Part shown: piece by piece, positions 36,547 through 46,102 of the stretch
Position numbering within the stretch: the stretch's first letter is position 1
Layout of the letters: every line of letters begins with the position of its first letter
Position numbers and translations under genes: made by a program
Notes under the pieces: model-generated
What the model was told of the DNA's origin: nothing
Databases searched by the model: none
The model's input: only the letters and a program-made list of their open reading frames with translations
DNA from: Pyxidicoccus parkwaysis
GTDB lineage: Bacteria > Myxococcota > Myxococcia > Myxococcales > Myxococcaceae
Length of the DNA stretch: 64,000 nucleotides
Direction of reading: 5' to 3'
NCBI RefSeq assembly: GCF_017301735.1
Contig: NZ_CP071090.1
Span: 1,488,001 to 1,552,000, forward strand

Positions 36547-37388
36547 TTGTTGCTCCGCTGATCCTGGCGCTCATCGCGGCCGGGCCCGTGTCCCCCGAGC
36601 GATACCTCGCCTTTGGCAATAGCGAGGGGTGGGTGGCCCTGGAAGTCCATTCCCGGAAGGTGGAGCGGATTCGCATCCCGGCGCCCTATCAGGCAAAGAC
36701 GCTGACCATTTCGACGGATGGCGAGCACGTCGTCTTCACGTCGCATGACGAGGCGGCTCGCAATGACCTCCTATACCGCTGGGACTGGCGGAAGGGGGCG
36801 TCGCCCGTCCGCATCGGCGACGAGCAGGGGTTCCATGCTGATCCAGCCATCAGCCCCGACGGGAAATGGGTCTACTTCGCCCACCATCCGAGGATGGGAG
36901 GGCCGCCCGGAATGCATCAGCCCGAGGCGAATGCGCAGCTCTATCGAGTCCGCCTCGATGGTCAGAATTTGACGGCACTCAGCAACGAGAAGGGTTGCCA
37001 CCTGAGCCCTTCGTTCCGTCCGGACGGTGAGCTCATCTACGTCCACACGCTCTGCAGTGTGACCCAGAAGAGCCTGCGGCTGATGAAGAACGGCGTGGTG
37101 CTACCGGACATCCTCGCCACTGAGGAACTGAACGAACCTTCGTTTTCGCCCGATGGGAAACGGCTCGTCTTTGTTTCGCGAAATGGGCCCCATGCCTTGC
37201 TGAAGGAGTGGAACTCGATGGGGCGCCCCGCACGCGTCGTCCATCAGTACCTTCTCAGAGAAGGTTCGCGAGGGCGCGCTCAGTACGGAAGGGATGCCAG
37301 GGAAATCCTCTTCCAGAACGAAGATTCAGTCATGAGGCTCGCTGGCGCTGCCGCGACACGCCTCTTTTCCTTTGGAGACGTGCCATGA
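36543..37388 (+). CDS. TolB/PD40-like beta-propeller protein
   Basis: A 281-aa protein starting with GTG 36543 inside the preceding stop. A short hydrophobic N-terminus (MIVAPLILALIAAG) may be a signal. PD40/WD40-like beta-propeller repeats are evident: ISTDGEHVVFTSHD, ISPDGKWVYFAHHP, FRPDGELIYVHT and FSPDGKRLVFVSRN. Such propellers bind proteins or ligands rather than catalyse. It overlaps the Rhs gene by 4 bp (ATGA), so it is co-translated with it and probably acts with it. Confidence 0.7.
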   Translation: MIVAPLILALIAAGPVSPERYLAFGNSEGWVALEVHSRKVERIRIPAPYQAKTLTISTDGEHVVFTSHDEAARNDLLYRWDWRKGASPVRIGDEQGFHADPAISPDGKWVYFAHHPRMGGPPGMHQPEANAQLYRVRLDGQNLTALSNEKGCHLSPSFRPDGELIYVHTLCSVTQKSLRLMKNGVVLPDILATEELNEPSFSPDGKRLVFVSRNGPHALLKEWNSMGRPARVVHQYLLREGSRGRAQYGRDAREILFQNEDSVMRLAGAAATRLFSFGDVP

Positions 37389-40300
37389 GATTGATTCCGT
37401 TCGCGGCGCTCGTGGGGGCGCTCACGGCGCCTGTCATGGCGCATGCCCAGTTCTGTCCGTCGGACATCCTTCCGCGTTGTGACGCCCCCCAGGGGAATCC
37501 AACGGGAGGGCTGCCTGGCGGAAATGGCGGCGCGCCTCCCCCGCCCAATGCGACTCCAGGACCTCCATTCTTCGGAGATCCCGTCAGCCTCGGAGATGGG
37601 TATGCCTACTTCCGGCAGAAGGACTTCGAGATTCCTCTCAGCCAGGGCAGCCTTCCATTCATTCGAATGTATGTCAGCCCTGCGCGCTCCTATGCCTACG
37701 CGAAGTTTCCTGAGGGGTTCCTGCCTAGTACGTCCACGAACTATGTGCCGCGTCCCTTTGGTGAACATCGGTTCGGAGGAAGCCTGAACTGGTGGCACAA
37801 CTTCTACAGTGCCGTCCGCAAGGACTCACCGACTATCGCCGAGGTAGACATTCGTGACGTGGATGGATTCTTCAACCACCTTCAATGGAACAGCACGCCC
37901 GCCACGTCAGGCAGGTGGTATCTCAACGTCAATAATGCAGGCAGCCGAGATCGTCTTTGGCAAGACAAAGCGGATGGCACGTGGCCAGAGAAATTCGTCT
38001 ACTTCCGCGAGGGAAGCGGGCGCTACACCTACGATGCAGTCTACGTGCACAACACCACCCCGGCTGGCAGGCACTACTTCCTGAGCAGGATCGACGACAC
38101 GGAATATGTCGCTCCCGGACAGACGGAAGTGCCACGTGCCGTGCTTGAGTACGCTCAGCCCTCCACGGATGGAGGCACGGTTCCTGATCCTCTCTGTCCG
38201 GCGGGAGCGGCTGGTTCCACTCCCGGCGTGCCGTACCTGAGCACGGTCACCAGCAGGGACGGGACGAAGCTCCGTTTCTATTATCGCCGCCTCAGCAACA
38301 CGGTGGGGCGCACGGAATGCGTCCTGGACCATATCAACATTGAAGATGTCGCGGACGGAGGCGTGCAGGAAAAGCCCCTGGTCCAGTATCAGTACTCCAC
38401 GCAAGGTAACGAACTCGTGCGGGCAGACTATCCCCAGACGGGAGGAAGCCTCGAATATACGTACCCTGTCACCAACAGTGCGAACGCCCTTCTGGATGTC
38501 CGCGAGGGCGGAGCCCTCAAGAGCAGACACACGTATGAGTGGAGTTCGCCAACCCCCAAACGTGACGAGTCGAACGGGCATGACTACGCCATCGCGGAAG
38601 TTTCGAGCACGAACCCGGCGGTGAAGGATGCGTGTACCCAGGCGAAAAATGGAAGTCTCCCCACGATGGAATTCGCCGACTCCAAGGCGGGACTGGGGAC
38701 CGGAAACGTGGGGCAGACGACCCTGACGTCCCGTTTCGCCTCGGGTGCGGCCTTTGAGTCCCACGCGAGCTGGCGACCGATTTCCTTCGAGACCCGCTGT
38801 GACGGAACGTCGTGCCCGGGCTTCGTGTCGGGAATCGAGAAGTGGGAGTACGAGTGCCCCGGTGTTGATACCTCGGTGGCGCCCGCCATGGCGAAGGCCC
38901 ACAAGGACATGCGCGGCGCCTGGGAAAGCTATGTGCACGAACTCCCGGATGCGGGCGTGCCAGAGGCGCAGGGCGTTCCCTCCAGATACATGAAGGTGCT
39001 CACGCAGGTGCGCGAGGGCGCCCAGGACTCAAGCGGGACGGGCAGCCTAGCCGAGGTCCGTTACGGGTACACCTACGGGAGCTCGACCCGGTCGCTCCCG
39101 GCCTATGAACAGCTCGTCGAGCGGCAGGAAGTGTCGAGCGTGCTCTCACCCGGTGGGATGGCGCGCACGCAGTATGTCTATGACTCGGCCACCAATCGGC
39201 TGAAGGCGATGTTCCGGACGGGGTGGACCTACGAGCGGGGCACGGACGGGAATTGGACGCTGGAGAAGCGCCGCATCGGACTGTTCTATTTCCGAGCCCC
39301 GCAGTGTGGTGGCTCGGGCCCGGAGGATACCCAGGGCCGTGTGCTCGAAACCCATGGCCCTTGCATCGTCGATGATGACACCGCGAATGTCGCCACCATC
39401 ACCGACTGCCCGGCCTCACCGGTCTTCCCGGTGACGAAGTACGAGTACTGGGCGCAGTCGGAAACAAGCCACCGGCGAAACCGCCTGAAGACGCAGACGG
39501 AGCTGCCCGGGGGCTGCGGCGGCACGGCGTCGCTCGTGACGCAGTACCTGGAGTACGACGCCTTCGGGAATGCGACCCGAATCCAGGACCCGGCGGGTGT
39601 CGTCACGGAGCGGGCCTACAACCAGGACCTGCTGGCGCGCGAAACCATCCAGGAGGGCTCCACGTCCATGACGACGCTCCTGACCTATGACCAGGCGCGT
39701 TTGAAAGCCATCCAGCATCCCCAGGGGAACTTCGACGTCTTCTGCTACCGGACGGGGACCACGGCGGGACTGGGGTGCACCGGAGGCTCTCCGACGTACC
39801 TGCTCCAATGGCGGGCGAAGGCCGCGGATGCCAATGGCGTGAGCTGGTCGGAGAAGGTCGAGTACACCTACTGGCCGGATGAGACGGTCAAGTCCGCGAC
39901 GTTCCTGGGTTGGAATGGAAGCGCGGCCGAGACGCGGCGGGTGATGACGTTCAGCGCGGATGCTCGCCGCAGGCCCACGTTCCAGGGGGCAGGGAACCTC
40001 CCGTCTCCCGTAAAGGCCGCCCATCTTTTTGATGCCAATGGCAATGTCACGGGCCTCGGATTCCCGTACAACAATCCTCCGGCCGTCTGCGGCGGACCGG
40101 ATTCATCCGGACAACCCACGTCGCAGCAGTGCACGGCGATGGGATACGACCGGCTGGACCGCTTGACTCGGATCGACGAGTTCCCGGCCGATGGCACCAG
40201 CCAGCGAACGTGTCTCACCTACGATGCCCAAAGCCATGTGACTTCCGTTCGTCAGGGATGTTCGGCCGGCGGCACGGGGGACTGCTCGGCGTGCGCTGCC

Positions 40301-42943
40301 AGCACTCCGACGACGGAGTACACGTATGACGACTTCGGCAACCTCGTGACGGTGATGTTGCCACATACCAGCGATGGTGCAGGCGGAGCTGGTGTCACCC
40401 GATATGCTTTTGATGCGCTCGGGCGGATGCTTCTGAAGGAAACGCCTGAAATGCGCGCCCAGGGTGAGCGGGTGGCATATGAGTATGACACCCTCGGCCG
40501 CCTTCTGCGGGCGAAACGCCATTACACGTCGCCGCTGGCGGGACAGGAGAATCTGTTCGCGCTGTCCTATGACGTGAACGACCCGGCGGACGCCACCAGT
40601 ACGCCCCCCTCCGATTGTCCTCAGCCCGCGCACACGGAGGGACGGCTGCGCTACCGGCATGATTCCTTCGGGCGGACCTGGTACCAATATGACCTGCGCG
40701 GGCGTGTCGCGGGCGAAATTCGCCTGCGCGAGGGACAGACCAGTTGCGCGGCGGCGGGAGTCGCGGATCGCCCGCACACATTCTACGCATACAACGCCAA
40801 TGGCAATCTGACCTCGATCACCTATCCGCATGGGCGTGTCGTGACGTACACGTATGGCACCGGAGCAGACCTTGACCGGGTCAAGGCCATCGACGTGCGC
40901 CTGTGGGGGGCATCCAGCTACACGGACACGCGGATCATCGACGCCGTTGCATGGGAGCCCTTCGGAGGGCTGCGCGGCTACCAGGTCAATCATCCGGTGT
41001 CGGCGACGCGTAGTGCCGTCGAGTACATGCTGGGTGACAACGGAGCCCAGGCGCCCTCCGCATGTCCCTCCACGCCTCCCAGTGCGGTGGCGAGTGACCT
41101 GACTGGCCGGTTGCGGGCTCTGCGGGTGTCCTCGGGGAACTTCAATCCAGGCACCAGCAGTGGCGACATCTTCAAGCGTACCTATACGTGGGCGGGAGAC
41201 CAGGTGGCGCAGCTCGACAGTTGTCTCCTGGGAGCCACGACGCCACGTACCGAGACATTCTCGTATGACAGGACGCTCCGGTTGAAAACGGCGGGACGGC
41301 CGTCCGGCAACTTCGCGGCCACGGGTGGTGCGTTCGAGAGCCGGAGCTACGAATACAACGGTCGCGGCAGTCGTACGGCGCTTTCGGAGGACGGCTACGC
41401 CTTCGATATCAACATGGCCGCGGCCCCGGCCGTGGAGCGGCTGACGGGGTGGGGCTCGGGCACGACGGGGAGCCTCTTCCGCTATTCCATGAGCTACGAT
41501 GCGGACGGCCGTGTCAGCCAGAAGCGCTGGGCCGCGGGAATGAGCGGAGCTCCAGTATTCACCCTGGGCTTCGAGTACGGCCAGTCCACCGGCGTTGCGA
41601 CAGATAGCGTGTTCCGCGCTGTCAACGTCAACGGTCTCTTCTACAACTACTATTACGATGCGCTGGGACGCCGGCGATTGAAGTCTCATCCAGGCGGAAC
41701 CACGGACGAGTTCTTCCACAGCACATCCAATCGACTGCTGACCGACCGTGGGAGCAACGCCTTCACAGTGCCAGTGGGGCATTTTACCACCGACGACTAT
41801 GTCTGGCTGGCAGGGCGGCCTGTGGCAATGGTCAGGGCCAAGTTCAGCAGCGCATGGGTGCGACAGCCTGACAGCGTCGGGGACTGTGCGCGCGATGGAG
41901 AAAGCGTTGCGTGCGGTGTCTACTTCCCTGTGACGGACCACGTGGGGAAGCCCGTGCTGATGTTGGATGGTTCCCGGCGCGTATCCGCAGCGGCGGACTA
42001 CGACGCCTTCGGGAATGTGAACCGGGTGACCCAGGTGGCCGAGACGGCGCACCCCTATCCTGATGCGACCACGACCTCGCTGACGACATTCTCTCAGCCC
42101 AAGGAGAACAGCTCGGTGGTCGTCCGAATGCGTGCTCGGTACCACCTGCTGGACTCGGAAGGCGGCGCGGACTTCATCAGGCTTGTGGATGCAACGTCGG
42201 GAACGACGCTCGATGAGACGTCGGGTGCACGCCGAGGGCGTGTCACCACGAGCTGGGTGACGCCGTCCAATAGCAGTGTGCAGGTCAGGTTCGCCGCAGG
42301 ACCCGCAGGTGGCCCTGCGTATCAGGGCGCGGTCGTCGAAGGGTACGAATACCAGCGCTACCAGTCCGGTGCGCAGCCCTTTTGGACTCCTTTGCGATTC
42401 CCGGGTCACTACTACGACGCCGAGACGGAGCTCCATGAGAACTGGAATCGCTATTATGACCCCAGTATCGGCCAATATCTGCAGCCAGAGTCGATGTTGG
42501 CGAGGAAGTCGGCAGCGCTCCCGGCTTATTCGTATGCCCTGAACAACCCGCTGTTCTACCTCGATGATACGGGGCTTTCGCCACGTGACTGGCTCGGTGG
42601 TCGGTTTGGCTTCTTCGCCTACAAGGTCCTTGAGCTGTCAATAAGGTGGGGGATGCCTAGCCTTGAAACTCCTAAGCCTGGAGGTCCAGGATCAACAACC
42701 AGTCAACCGGCGTTTCCCGAGCCGGCCGGCCGCAGCGCGGCCAACCCGTGTGCAGAAAGTGGAAGTGGTGGCGGAAAGCCCCCGGTTCCGTCCGAGATTC
42801 TGGAAATCTTGAAGCAATTCGGCTCGATGGAGGTCTTTCCAATCATCCTGATGGACCCCAGTCTCATCCTCAATAATCCGAGTATCTTTGACCAGGACAT
42901 TTTTGGGCCCATGGGCGGAGATATTCAGCAGCCCTACATTTGA
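37385..42943 (+). CDS. secreted Rhs/YD-repeat protein
   Basis: ATG 37385 in the ATGA overlap gives 1852 aa; upstream extension is rejected because it would cover the propeller gene. MRLIPFAALVGALTAPVMAHA is a Sec signal, unlike T6SS-delivered Rhs. YD/RHS repeats occupy most of residues 250-1650. The Rhs core-associated end is at about 1668-1735 (YYDAETELHENWNRYYDPSI, GQYLQPES, YSYALNNPLFYLDDTG). The 115-residue tail after it is the usual site of a toxin domain, but I recognise none; it is Pro/Gly-rich, then acidic and hydrophobic. Base use is close to its surroundings. It is followed by a strong terminator and then the 212-aa gene. Confidence 0.85.
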   Translation: MRLIPFAALVGALTAPVMAHAQFCPSDILPRCDAPQGNPTGGLPGGNGGAPPPPNATPGPPFFGDPVSLGDGYAYFRQKDFEIPLSQGSLPFIRMYVSPARSYAYAKFPEGFLPSTSTNYVPRPFGEHRFGGSLNWWHNFYSAVRKDSPTIAEVDIRDVDGFFNHLQWNSTPATSGRWYLNVNNAGSRDRLWQDKADGTWPEKFVYFREGSGRYTYDAVYVHNTTPAGRHYFLSRIDDTEYVAPGQTEVPRAVLEYAQPSTDGGTVPDPLCPAGAAGSTPGVPYLSTVTSRDGTKLRFYYRRLSNTVGRTECVLDHINIEDVADGGVQEKPLVQYQYSTQGNELVRADYPQTGGSLEYTYPVTNSANALLDVREGGALKSRHTYEWSSPTPKRDESNGHDYAIAEVSSTNPAVKDACTQAKNGSLPTMEFADSKAGLGTGNVGQTTLTSRFASGAAFESHASWRPISFETRCDGTSCPGFVSGIEKWEYECPGVDTSVAPAMAKAHKDMRGAWESYVHELPDAGVPEAQGVPSRYMKVLTQVREGAQDSSGTGSLAEVRYGYTYGSSTRSLPAYEQLVERQEVSSVLSPGGMARTQYVYDSATNRLKAMFRTGWTYERGTDGNWTLEKRRIGLFYFRAPQCGGSGPEDTQGRVLETHGPCIVDDDTANVATITDCPASPVFPVTKYEYWAQSETSHRRNRLKTQTELPGGCGGTASLVTQYLEYDAFGNATRIQDPAGVVTERAYNQDLLARETIQEGSTSMTTLLTYDQARLKAIQHPQGNFDVFCYRTGTTAGLGCTGGSPTYLLQWRAKAADANGVSWSEKVEYTYWPDETVKSATFLGWNGSAAETRRVMTFSADARRRPTFQGAGNLPSPVKAAHLFDANGNVTGLGFPYNNPPAVCGGPDSSGQPTSQQCTAMGYDRLDRLTRIDEFPADGTSQRTCLTYDAQSHVTSVRQGCSAGGTGDCSACAASTPTTEYTYDDFGNLVTVMLPHTSDGAGGAGVTRYAFDALGRMLLKETPEMRAQGERVAYEYDTLGRLLRAKRHYTSPLAGQENLFALSYDVNDPADATSTPPSDCPQPAHTEGRLRYRHDSFGRTWYQYDLRGRVAGEIRLREGQTSCAAAGVADRPHTFYAYNANGNLTSITYPHGRVVTYTYGTGADLDRVKAIDVRLWGASSYTDTRIIDAVAWEPFGGLRGYQVNHPVSATRSAVEYMLGDNGAQAPSACPSTPPSAVASDLTGRLRALRVSSGNFNPGTSSGDIFKRTYTWAGDQVAQLDSCLLGATTPRTETFSYDRTLRLKTAGRPSGNFAATGGAFESRSYEYNGRGSRTALSEDGYAFDINMAAAPAVERLTGWGSGTTGSLFRYSMSYDADGRVSQKRWAAGMSGAPVFTLGFEYGQSTGVATDSVFRAVNVNGLFYNYYYDALGRRRLKSHPGGTTDEFFHSTSNRLLTDRGSNAFTVPVGHFTTDDYVWLAGRPVAMVRAKFSSAWVRQPDSVGDCARDGESVACGVYFPVTDHVGKPVLMLDGSRRVSAAADYDAFGNVNRVTQVAETAHPYPDATTTSLTTFSQPKENSSVVVRMRARYHLLDSEGGADFIRLVDATSGTTLDETSGARRGRVTTSWVTPSNSSVQVRFAAGPAGGPAYQGAVVEGYEYQRYQSGAQPFWTPLRFPGHYYDAETELHENWNRYYDPSIGQYLQPESMLARKSAALPAYSYALNNPLFYLDDTGLSPRDWLGGRFGFFAYKVLELSIRWGMPSLETPKPGGPGSTTSQPAFPEPAGRSAANPCAESGSGGGKPPVPSEILEILKQFGSMEVFPIILMDPSLILNNPSIFDQDIFGPMGGDIQQPYI

Positions 42944-42962
42944 TCCTGCTACCCTGAGCTTC

Positions 42963-42988
42963 CCGGCGGGGCGTCGACGCCCCGCCGG
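42963..42988 (+). terminator. strong hairpin after rhs
   Basis: A perfect 26-bp palindrome (11-bp arms around TCGA) lies 20 nt after the rhs stop. AGGAG for the next gene follows at 43005. It would separate rhs from the downstream gene unless read-through occurs. Confidence 0.65.
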
Positions 42989-43014
42989 ATTATCCGATGG
43001 GACAAGGAGATTGA

Positions 43015-43653
43015 GTGGGTAAGCCTGCATTCATGGAGGCCTGGGTCGGATTTCTGTTGCGGTTTGTTCCTTCGGTAGAGACAGATGGATTCAGGATTTA
43101 CTGTCCCCCTGCCGTGGCTGCTCCCATCCTGAAAGGATTGAATCTGCTTTCGGGACTGGACGCGCGACGATATCGGCGTGCCCGTCAGTATGCGCCCATC
43201 ATTATCGGTGCCGGTCCAACCTTGTTTTCAACTCGAACGCATCGCAGCTACATCTCGGTCAAGGACCTCGAAAATGAAGTCGACGCTGCCCGGGTTGTCG
43301 TCCGGATGGCCACCTACGGGTATTTCATCCGCCAGCGGCATGTCTCTTACTCAGGGCCGTGGCGGAGCGGCCTCGAGCAGATCTGCGGCCGGGAGGAGTT
43401 GAGGTTCCTGTGGAAGGTCACTGAGGCGACCCTGGCAGACGACGTGGCTCGTTCCTCGTATATGTCGAAATGGGTCGAATATCAGTTGGCGGTCATGGAC
43501 GGTTTCCGGCTTCGCGAGTACGGAATCGAGAGGCCCGACAGACGTCAGACTCCGGGAGAAGGCGCTGGGGGCCCTCGTTGGACGATCCGGAGCGCGCAGG
43601 ATGCGGTGGCCGCGTTCAATGGCGCGTTCGACAGGTGGCAGGGCCGGATGTGA
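43015..43653 (+). CDS. unknown protein linked to rhs (intact copy)
   Basis: GTG 43015 with AGGAG five bases upstream; 212 aa, no signal sequence or membrane segment. The sequence is alpha-rich with motifs VETDGFRIYCPPAVAAP, RRYRRARQYAPIII, THRSYISVKDLENEVD and FLWKVTEATLADDVARSSYM. I recognise no family. Its position directly after a secreted Rhs gene, and its duplication downstream (44642-45279), are what is expected of an immunity or specialised accessory protein, but this is inference from context only. Confidence 0.6.
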   Translation: MGKPAFMEAWVGFLLRFVPSVETDGFRIYCPPAVAAPILKGLNLLSGLDARRYRRARQYAPIIIGAGPTLFSTRTHRSYISVKDLENEVDAARVVVRMATYGYFIRQRHVSYSGPWRSGLEQICGREELRFLWKVTEATLADDVARSSYMSKWVEYQLAVMDGFRLREYGIERPDRRQTPGEGAGGPRWTIRSAQDAVAAFNGAFDRWQGRM

Positions 43654-43751
43654 AGAGGGCCGGTCCGTTTCCAGCTCCGAGGTTCAAAAGGTCAGTAATT
43701 TCAGGGGCCTATCGCGCTCGCGAGAGCCCAGCCCTGTACCGCACCGGATTG

Positions 43752-44278
43752 TTGAGACACCAGGTTGGTTGTAATCAGGCCGCCTGCTTCGACTGCATCA
43801 GCTCTCGCCGGGCCTGACTCGGTGAGAGGAAGTTGTGGCGCTCCAGCAGCCAGTGCTCGTTGTACCGGCGAGCCCACTCCAGCAGGGCCCTCCGGAGTTC
43901 CTCCACGGTGGAGGATGTGCGCACCCAGCGCAACTGCTCCTTGAGAGTGCGGATGAAGCGCTCGGCGCAGCCGTTGTCTTCGGGGCTGCGGACGAAGGAC
44001 GGGCTGGACGCGGCCCCCAGCAAGCGCAGCTCGTCCTGGAATGCGTCGGTTGGCCTCAGCCCCGGCCAGGAACTTCTCCCGCCACTCACTCAGCACCGCC
44101 GCCGTGACGCCCAGCTCCCGCGAGAGCGCGTCGAGTTCCTCGCCCTTGAGCACCCGGAGCACGGCCTCCTTCTTCCGCTTCGCTTCAGAACCGACCGCGC
44201 TCCGCCGTCCTGTCCTGCTTCTGCTGCTTCTTCACATCCACCTCACGAGGGGAAGCTATCCCAGAGAGGTGTCTCAAG
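43752..44278 (-). mobile_element. deleted IS3-family element with inverted ends
   Basis: About 527 bp bounded by inverted copies of TTGAGACACC (43752-43761 on plus, 44278-44269 on minus). Inside, on the minus strand, a broken OrfA start (SEAKRKKEAVLRVLKGEELD and ALSRELGVTAAVLSEWREKF, about 44200-44050) is joined to the last 80-85 residues of the OrfB integrase (RSPEDNGCAERFIRTLKEQL and RRYNEHWLLERHNFLSPSQA, 44030-43775). The middle, with most of the DDE domain, is missing, and OrfA is also frameshifted near its start (in-frame TGA about 44184). A full element would be about 1.2 kb. It cannot move unaided. No target duplication was identified. Confidence 0.75.
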
Positions 44279-44297
44279 AAATCCTGGGGCGGAGGAC

Positions 44298-44583
44298 ATG
44301 CGACTAGAGAGGAGCGCATTGATATTCTTGGCGCTTAGCGGATGTGGGGTGCATTTCCCCCCGCACGCAATTCGTGCGATGCCCGTTAGGGCTATTTAGT
44401 AATGCGACCTGTCACACGATTCCGGGCGGAGATCCTGCTTTGTATTTGCGCTGCGATGCGGATAGCGATTGTCCCGATGAAGCGGTATGCCTCTGTGAGC
44501 ATGCTGGTTGTTCAGGACGCCCGGTCGTGGGAATTGCGGGTGGGGAGTATTCCAATGTTTGTGGCCCAAGGGGAGACAGGTAG
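44298..44583 (+). pseudogene. frameshifted small Cys-rich lipoprotein
   Basis: ATG 44298 (GGAGG upstream) encodes MRLERSALIFLALSGC, a lipoprotein signal, then reads into stop at about 44397. The +1 frame continues with typical disulphide-rich sequence (CDADSDCPDEAVCLCEHAGC) to a TAG at 44581-44583. The frames join at a run of six C (44357-44362), so a single extra base explains the break. The repaired product would be about 95 aa. The region is noticeably AT-richer than the chromosome. Sequencing error is possible. Confidence 0.55.
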
Positions 44584-44641
44584 CCTCCGTTGGCAGGGCC
44601 ATCTCCGGCCTCACCAGGTGCATGAGCGGAAAGGAGTTCGA

Positions 44642-45279
44642 TTGGGCAGGCGAGGCATCAACGAGACCTTGATGGGTCTGCTGCTGCGCGTTGTTTCACC
44701 CATCGAGGTGGATGGATTTAGGGTCTACGGCCCCCCTGACGCCGTTGCTCCTGTCGTAAAAGGACTGGGTTTGCTTTCGAGCCTTGACCCACGAAGGTAC
44801 CGGCGCGCCCGCGACTACGCCTCGATCATTGTCGTCAGCGGTCCAACATGGTTTCAACTCGAACGCATCGCAGCTACCTCTCGGTCAAGGACATCGGAAA
44901 TGAGATCGACGCCGCCCGACTTGTCGTCCGGATGGCCACATACGGGTATTTCATCCGCCAGCGGCGTGTCTCGTACTCAGGGCCGTGGCGGAGTGGCCTT
45001 GAGCAGATCTGCGCCCGGGAAGAGTTGAGGTTCCTGTGGAAGGTCACTGAGGCGACCCTGGCGGACGACGTGGCTCGTTCGTCATATATGTCGAAATGGG
45101 TTGAGTATCAGTTGGCGGTCATGGCCGGTTTCCGGCTTCGCGAGTACGGAATTGAAAGGCCCGCTAGGCGTCAGGCGCCGGGAGAAGGCGCTGGGGGCCC
45201 GCGTAGGACGATCCGGAGCGCGCAGGATGCGGTGGTCGCGTTCAAGGGCGCGTTCGACAGGTGGCAGGGCCGGATCTGA
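44642..45279 (+). pseudogene. frameshifted second copy of the 212-aa rhs-linked gene
   Basis: TTG 44642 (AAAGGAG six bases upstream) opens a frame that matches the gene at 43015 along its whole length; the last 150 nt are roughly 90% identical. Near 44850 the run TTTT of the intact copy is TTT here, shifting the frame after VSGPTW. The rest continues in the next frame to 45279, and an ATG at 44848 could allow a 143-aa restart (MVSTRTHRSYLSVKDIGNEI). It is therefore either a pseudogene or a truncated second protein. Confidence 0.7.
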
Positions 45280-45306
45280 GGAGGTTTGAGGAAGTGAGGG
45301 AGTTCA

Positions 45307-45780
45307 ATGCGATCACTCTTCCGTTGGGCCGTTTGTGTGGCGGGTGCTCTTTGCGGGTGTGCGCACTCTGTTGTTCCGCGCAACGTCGCTCATGCCAAGG
45401 CCATTTCGCAGTGCCTTGTGAGCTCCGGTCATCCAGAACTTGTGGGGACGGGGTCTGAGGCAGAGAAACAGGAGGTGTGCCGGGAGAGGTGGTGGGCTGC
45501 TGCGTTTGAGATTGAGACGAAATCGAGCTGTGTTTCGGATTCGGACTGCGTTCTGATGTCCCTTCAGCCGGCGCAGTATGGATGCCTCATGGCCAGTTCT
45601 GCGCAGGTATGGAAAGAGGAGTTGGCGCGCATCAATCGAAGTGTGCACTCCGTGTGCGGATACGTCGATGTCTGGTGCTACGGCGAGGATCCGCGCGTGC
45701 GCTGCATCTCCGGGAAGTGCAAAACGCCGGGATACCCAAGGATGGAAATTCCCAGGGGCTCGGATTGCGGTGCTCGATAG
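45307..45780 (+). CDS. Cys-containing lipoprotein
   Basis: ATG 45307, with GAGGGAG upstream, gives 157 aa. MRSLFRWAVCVAGALCGC is a signal with Cys in ALCGC as likely lipidation site. About eight further Cys occur in the mature part (SSCVSDSDCVLMS, VCGYVDVWCYG, VRCISGKCKTPG), a pattern shared with other small lipoproteins of this organism. It starts 27 nt after the frameshifted copy and may be co-transcribed with it. Function unknown. Confidence 0.65.
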   Translation: MRSLFRWAVCVAGALCGCAHSVVPRNVAHAKAISQCLVSSGHPELVGTGSEAEKQEVCRERWWAAAFEIETKSSCVSDSDCVLMSLQPAQYGCLMASSAQVWKEELARINRSVHSVCGYVDVWCYGEDPRVRCISGKCKTPGYPRMEIPRGSDCGAR

Positions 45781-46102
45781 TGACGGTGATCGGCAAACGG
45801 GGACCTCGACAAGCAGATGCCGTCCCCGTTCAGTCCGGACGTCCATGGGAGTGATCGTCGGCCTTGGAGTCGTCGTGGCCTGCGGTTGATCCTTCTGGTC
45901 CGCCAGGATGCCTGGCGCGCAGCGATGACGCGTCGCGTCAGAAGAAGCGCTCCAGTACCCGGCATTCCGACTGGAGCACAGAAAGGCCTATGAGTCCGGG
46001 TAGTTGGGGAGATGTGCCTCCATGTACGTGGCTACTCCGCAACCTTCCGCCCCCCAGGTGCGATAATCCCCGCAGCGGTTCATCTACTTCGAGGGGGAAG
46101 TC
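45781..46102. other. intergenic region, 322 bp
   Basis: CGCCAGG-ATG-CCTGGCG (45901-45917) is a perfect 7-bp stem and may end the accessory-region transcripts. GAGGGGGA lies four bases before the next ATG. Nothing else recognisable; the frames here have no gene-like features. Confidence 0.35.

Noticed and set aside
40103-42475. 790-codon open frame antisense to rhs
   Set aside because: It has no domain, signal or ribosome site, and the Rhs repeats on the other strand explain the sequence.
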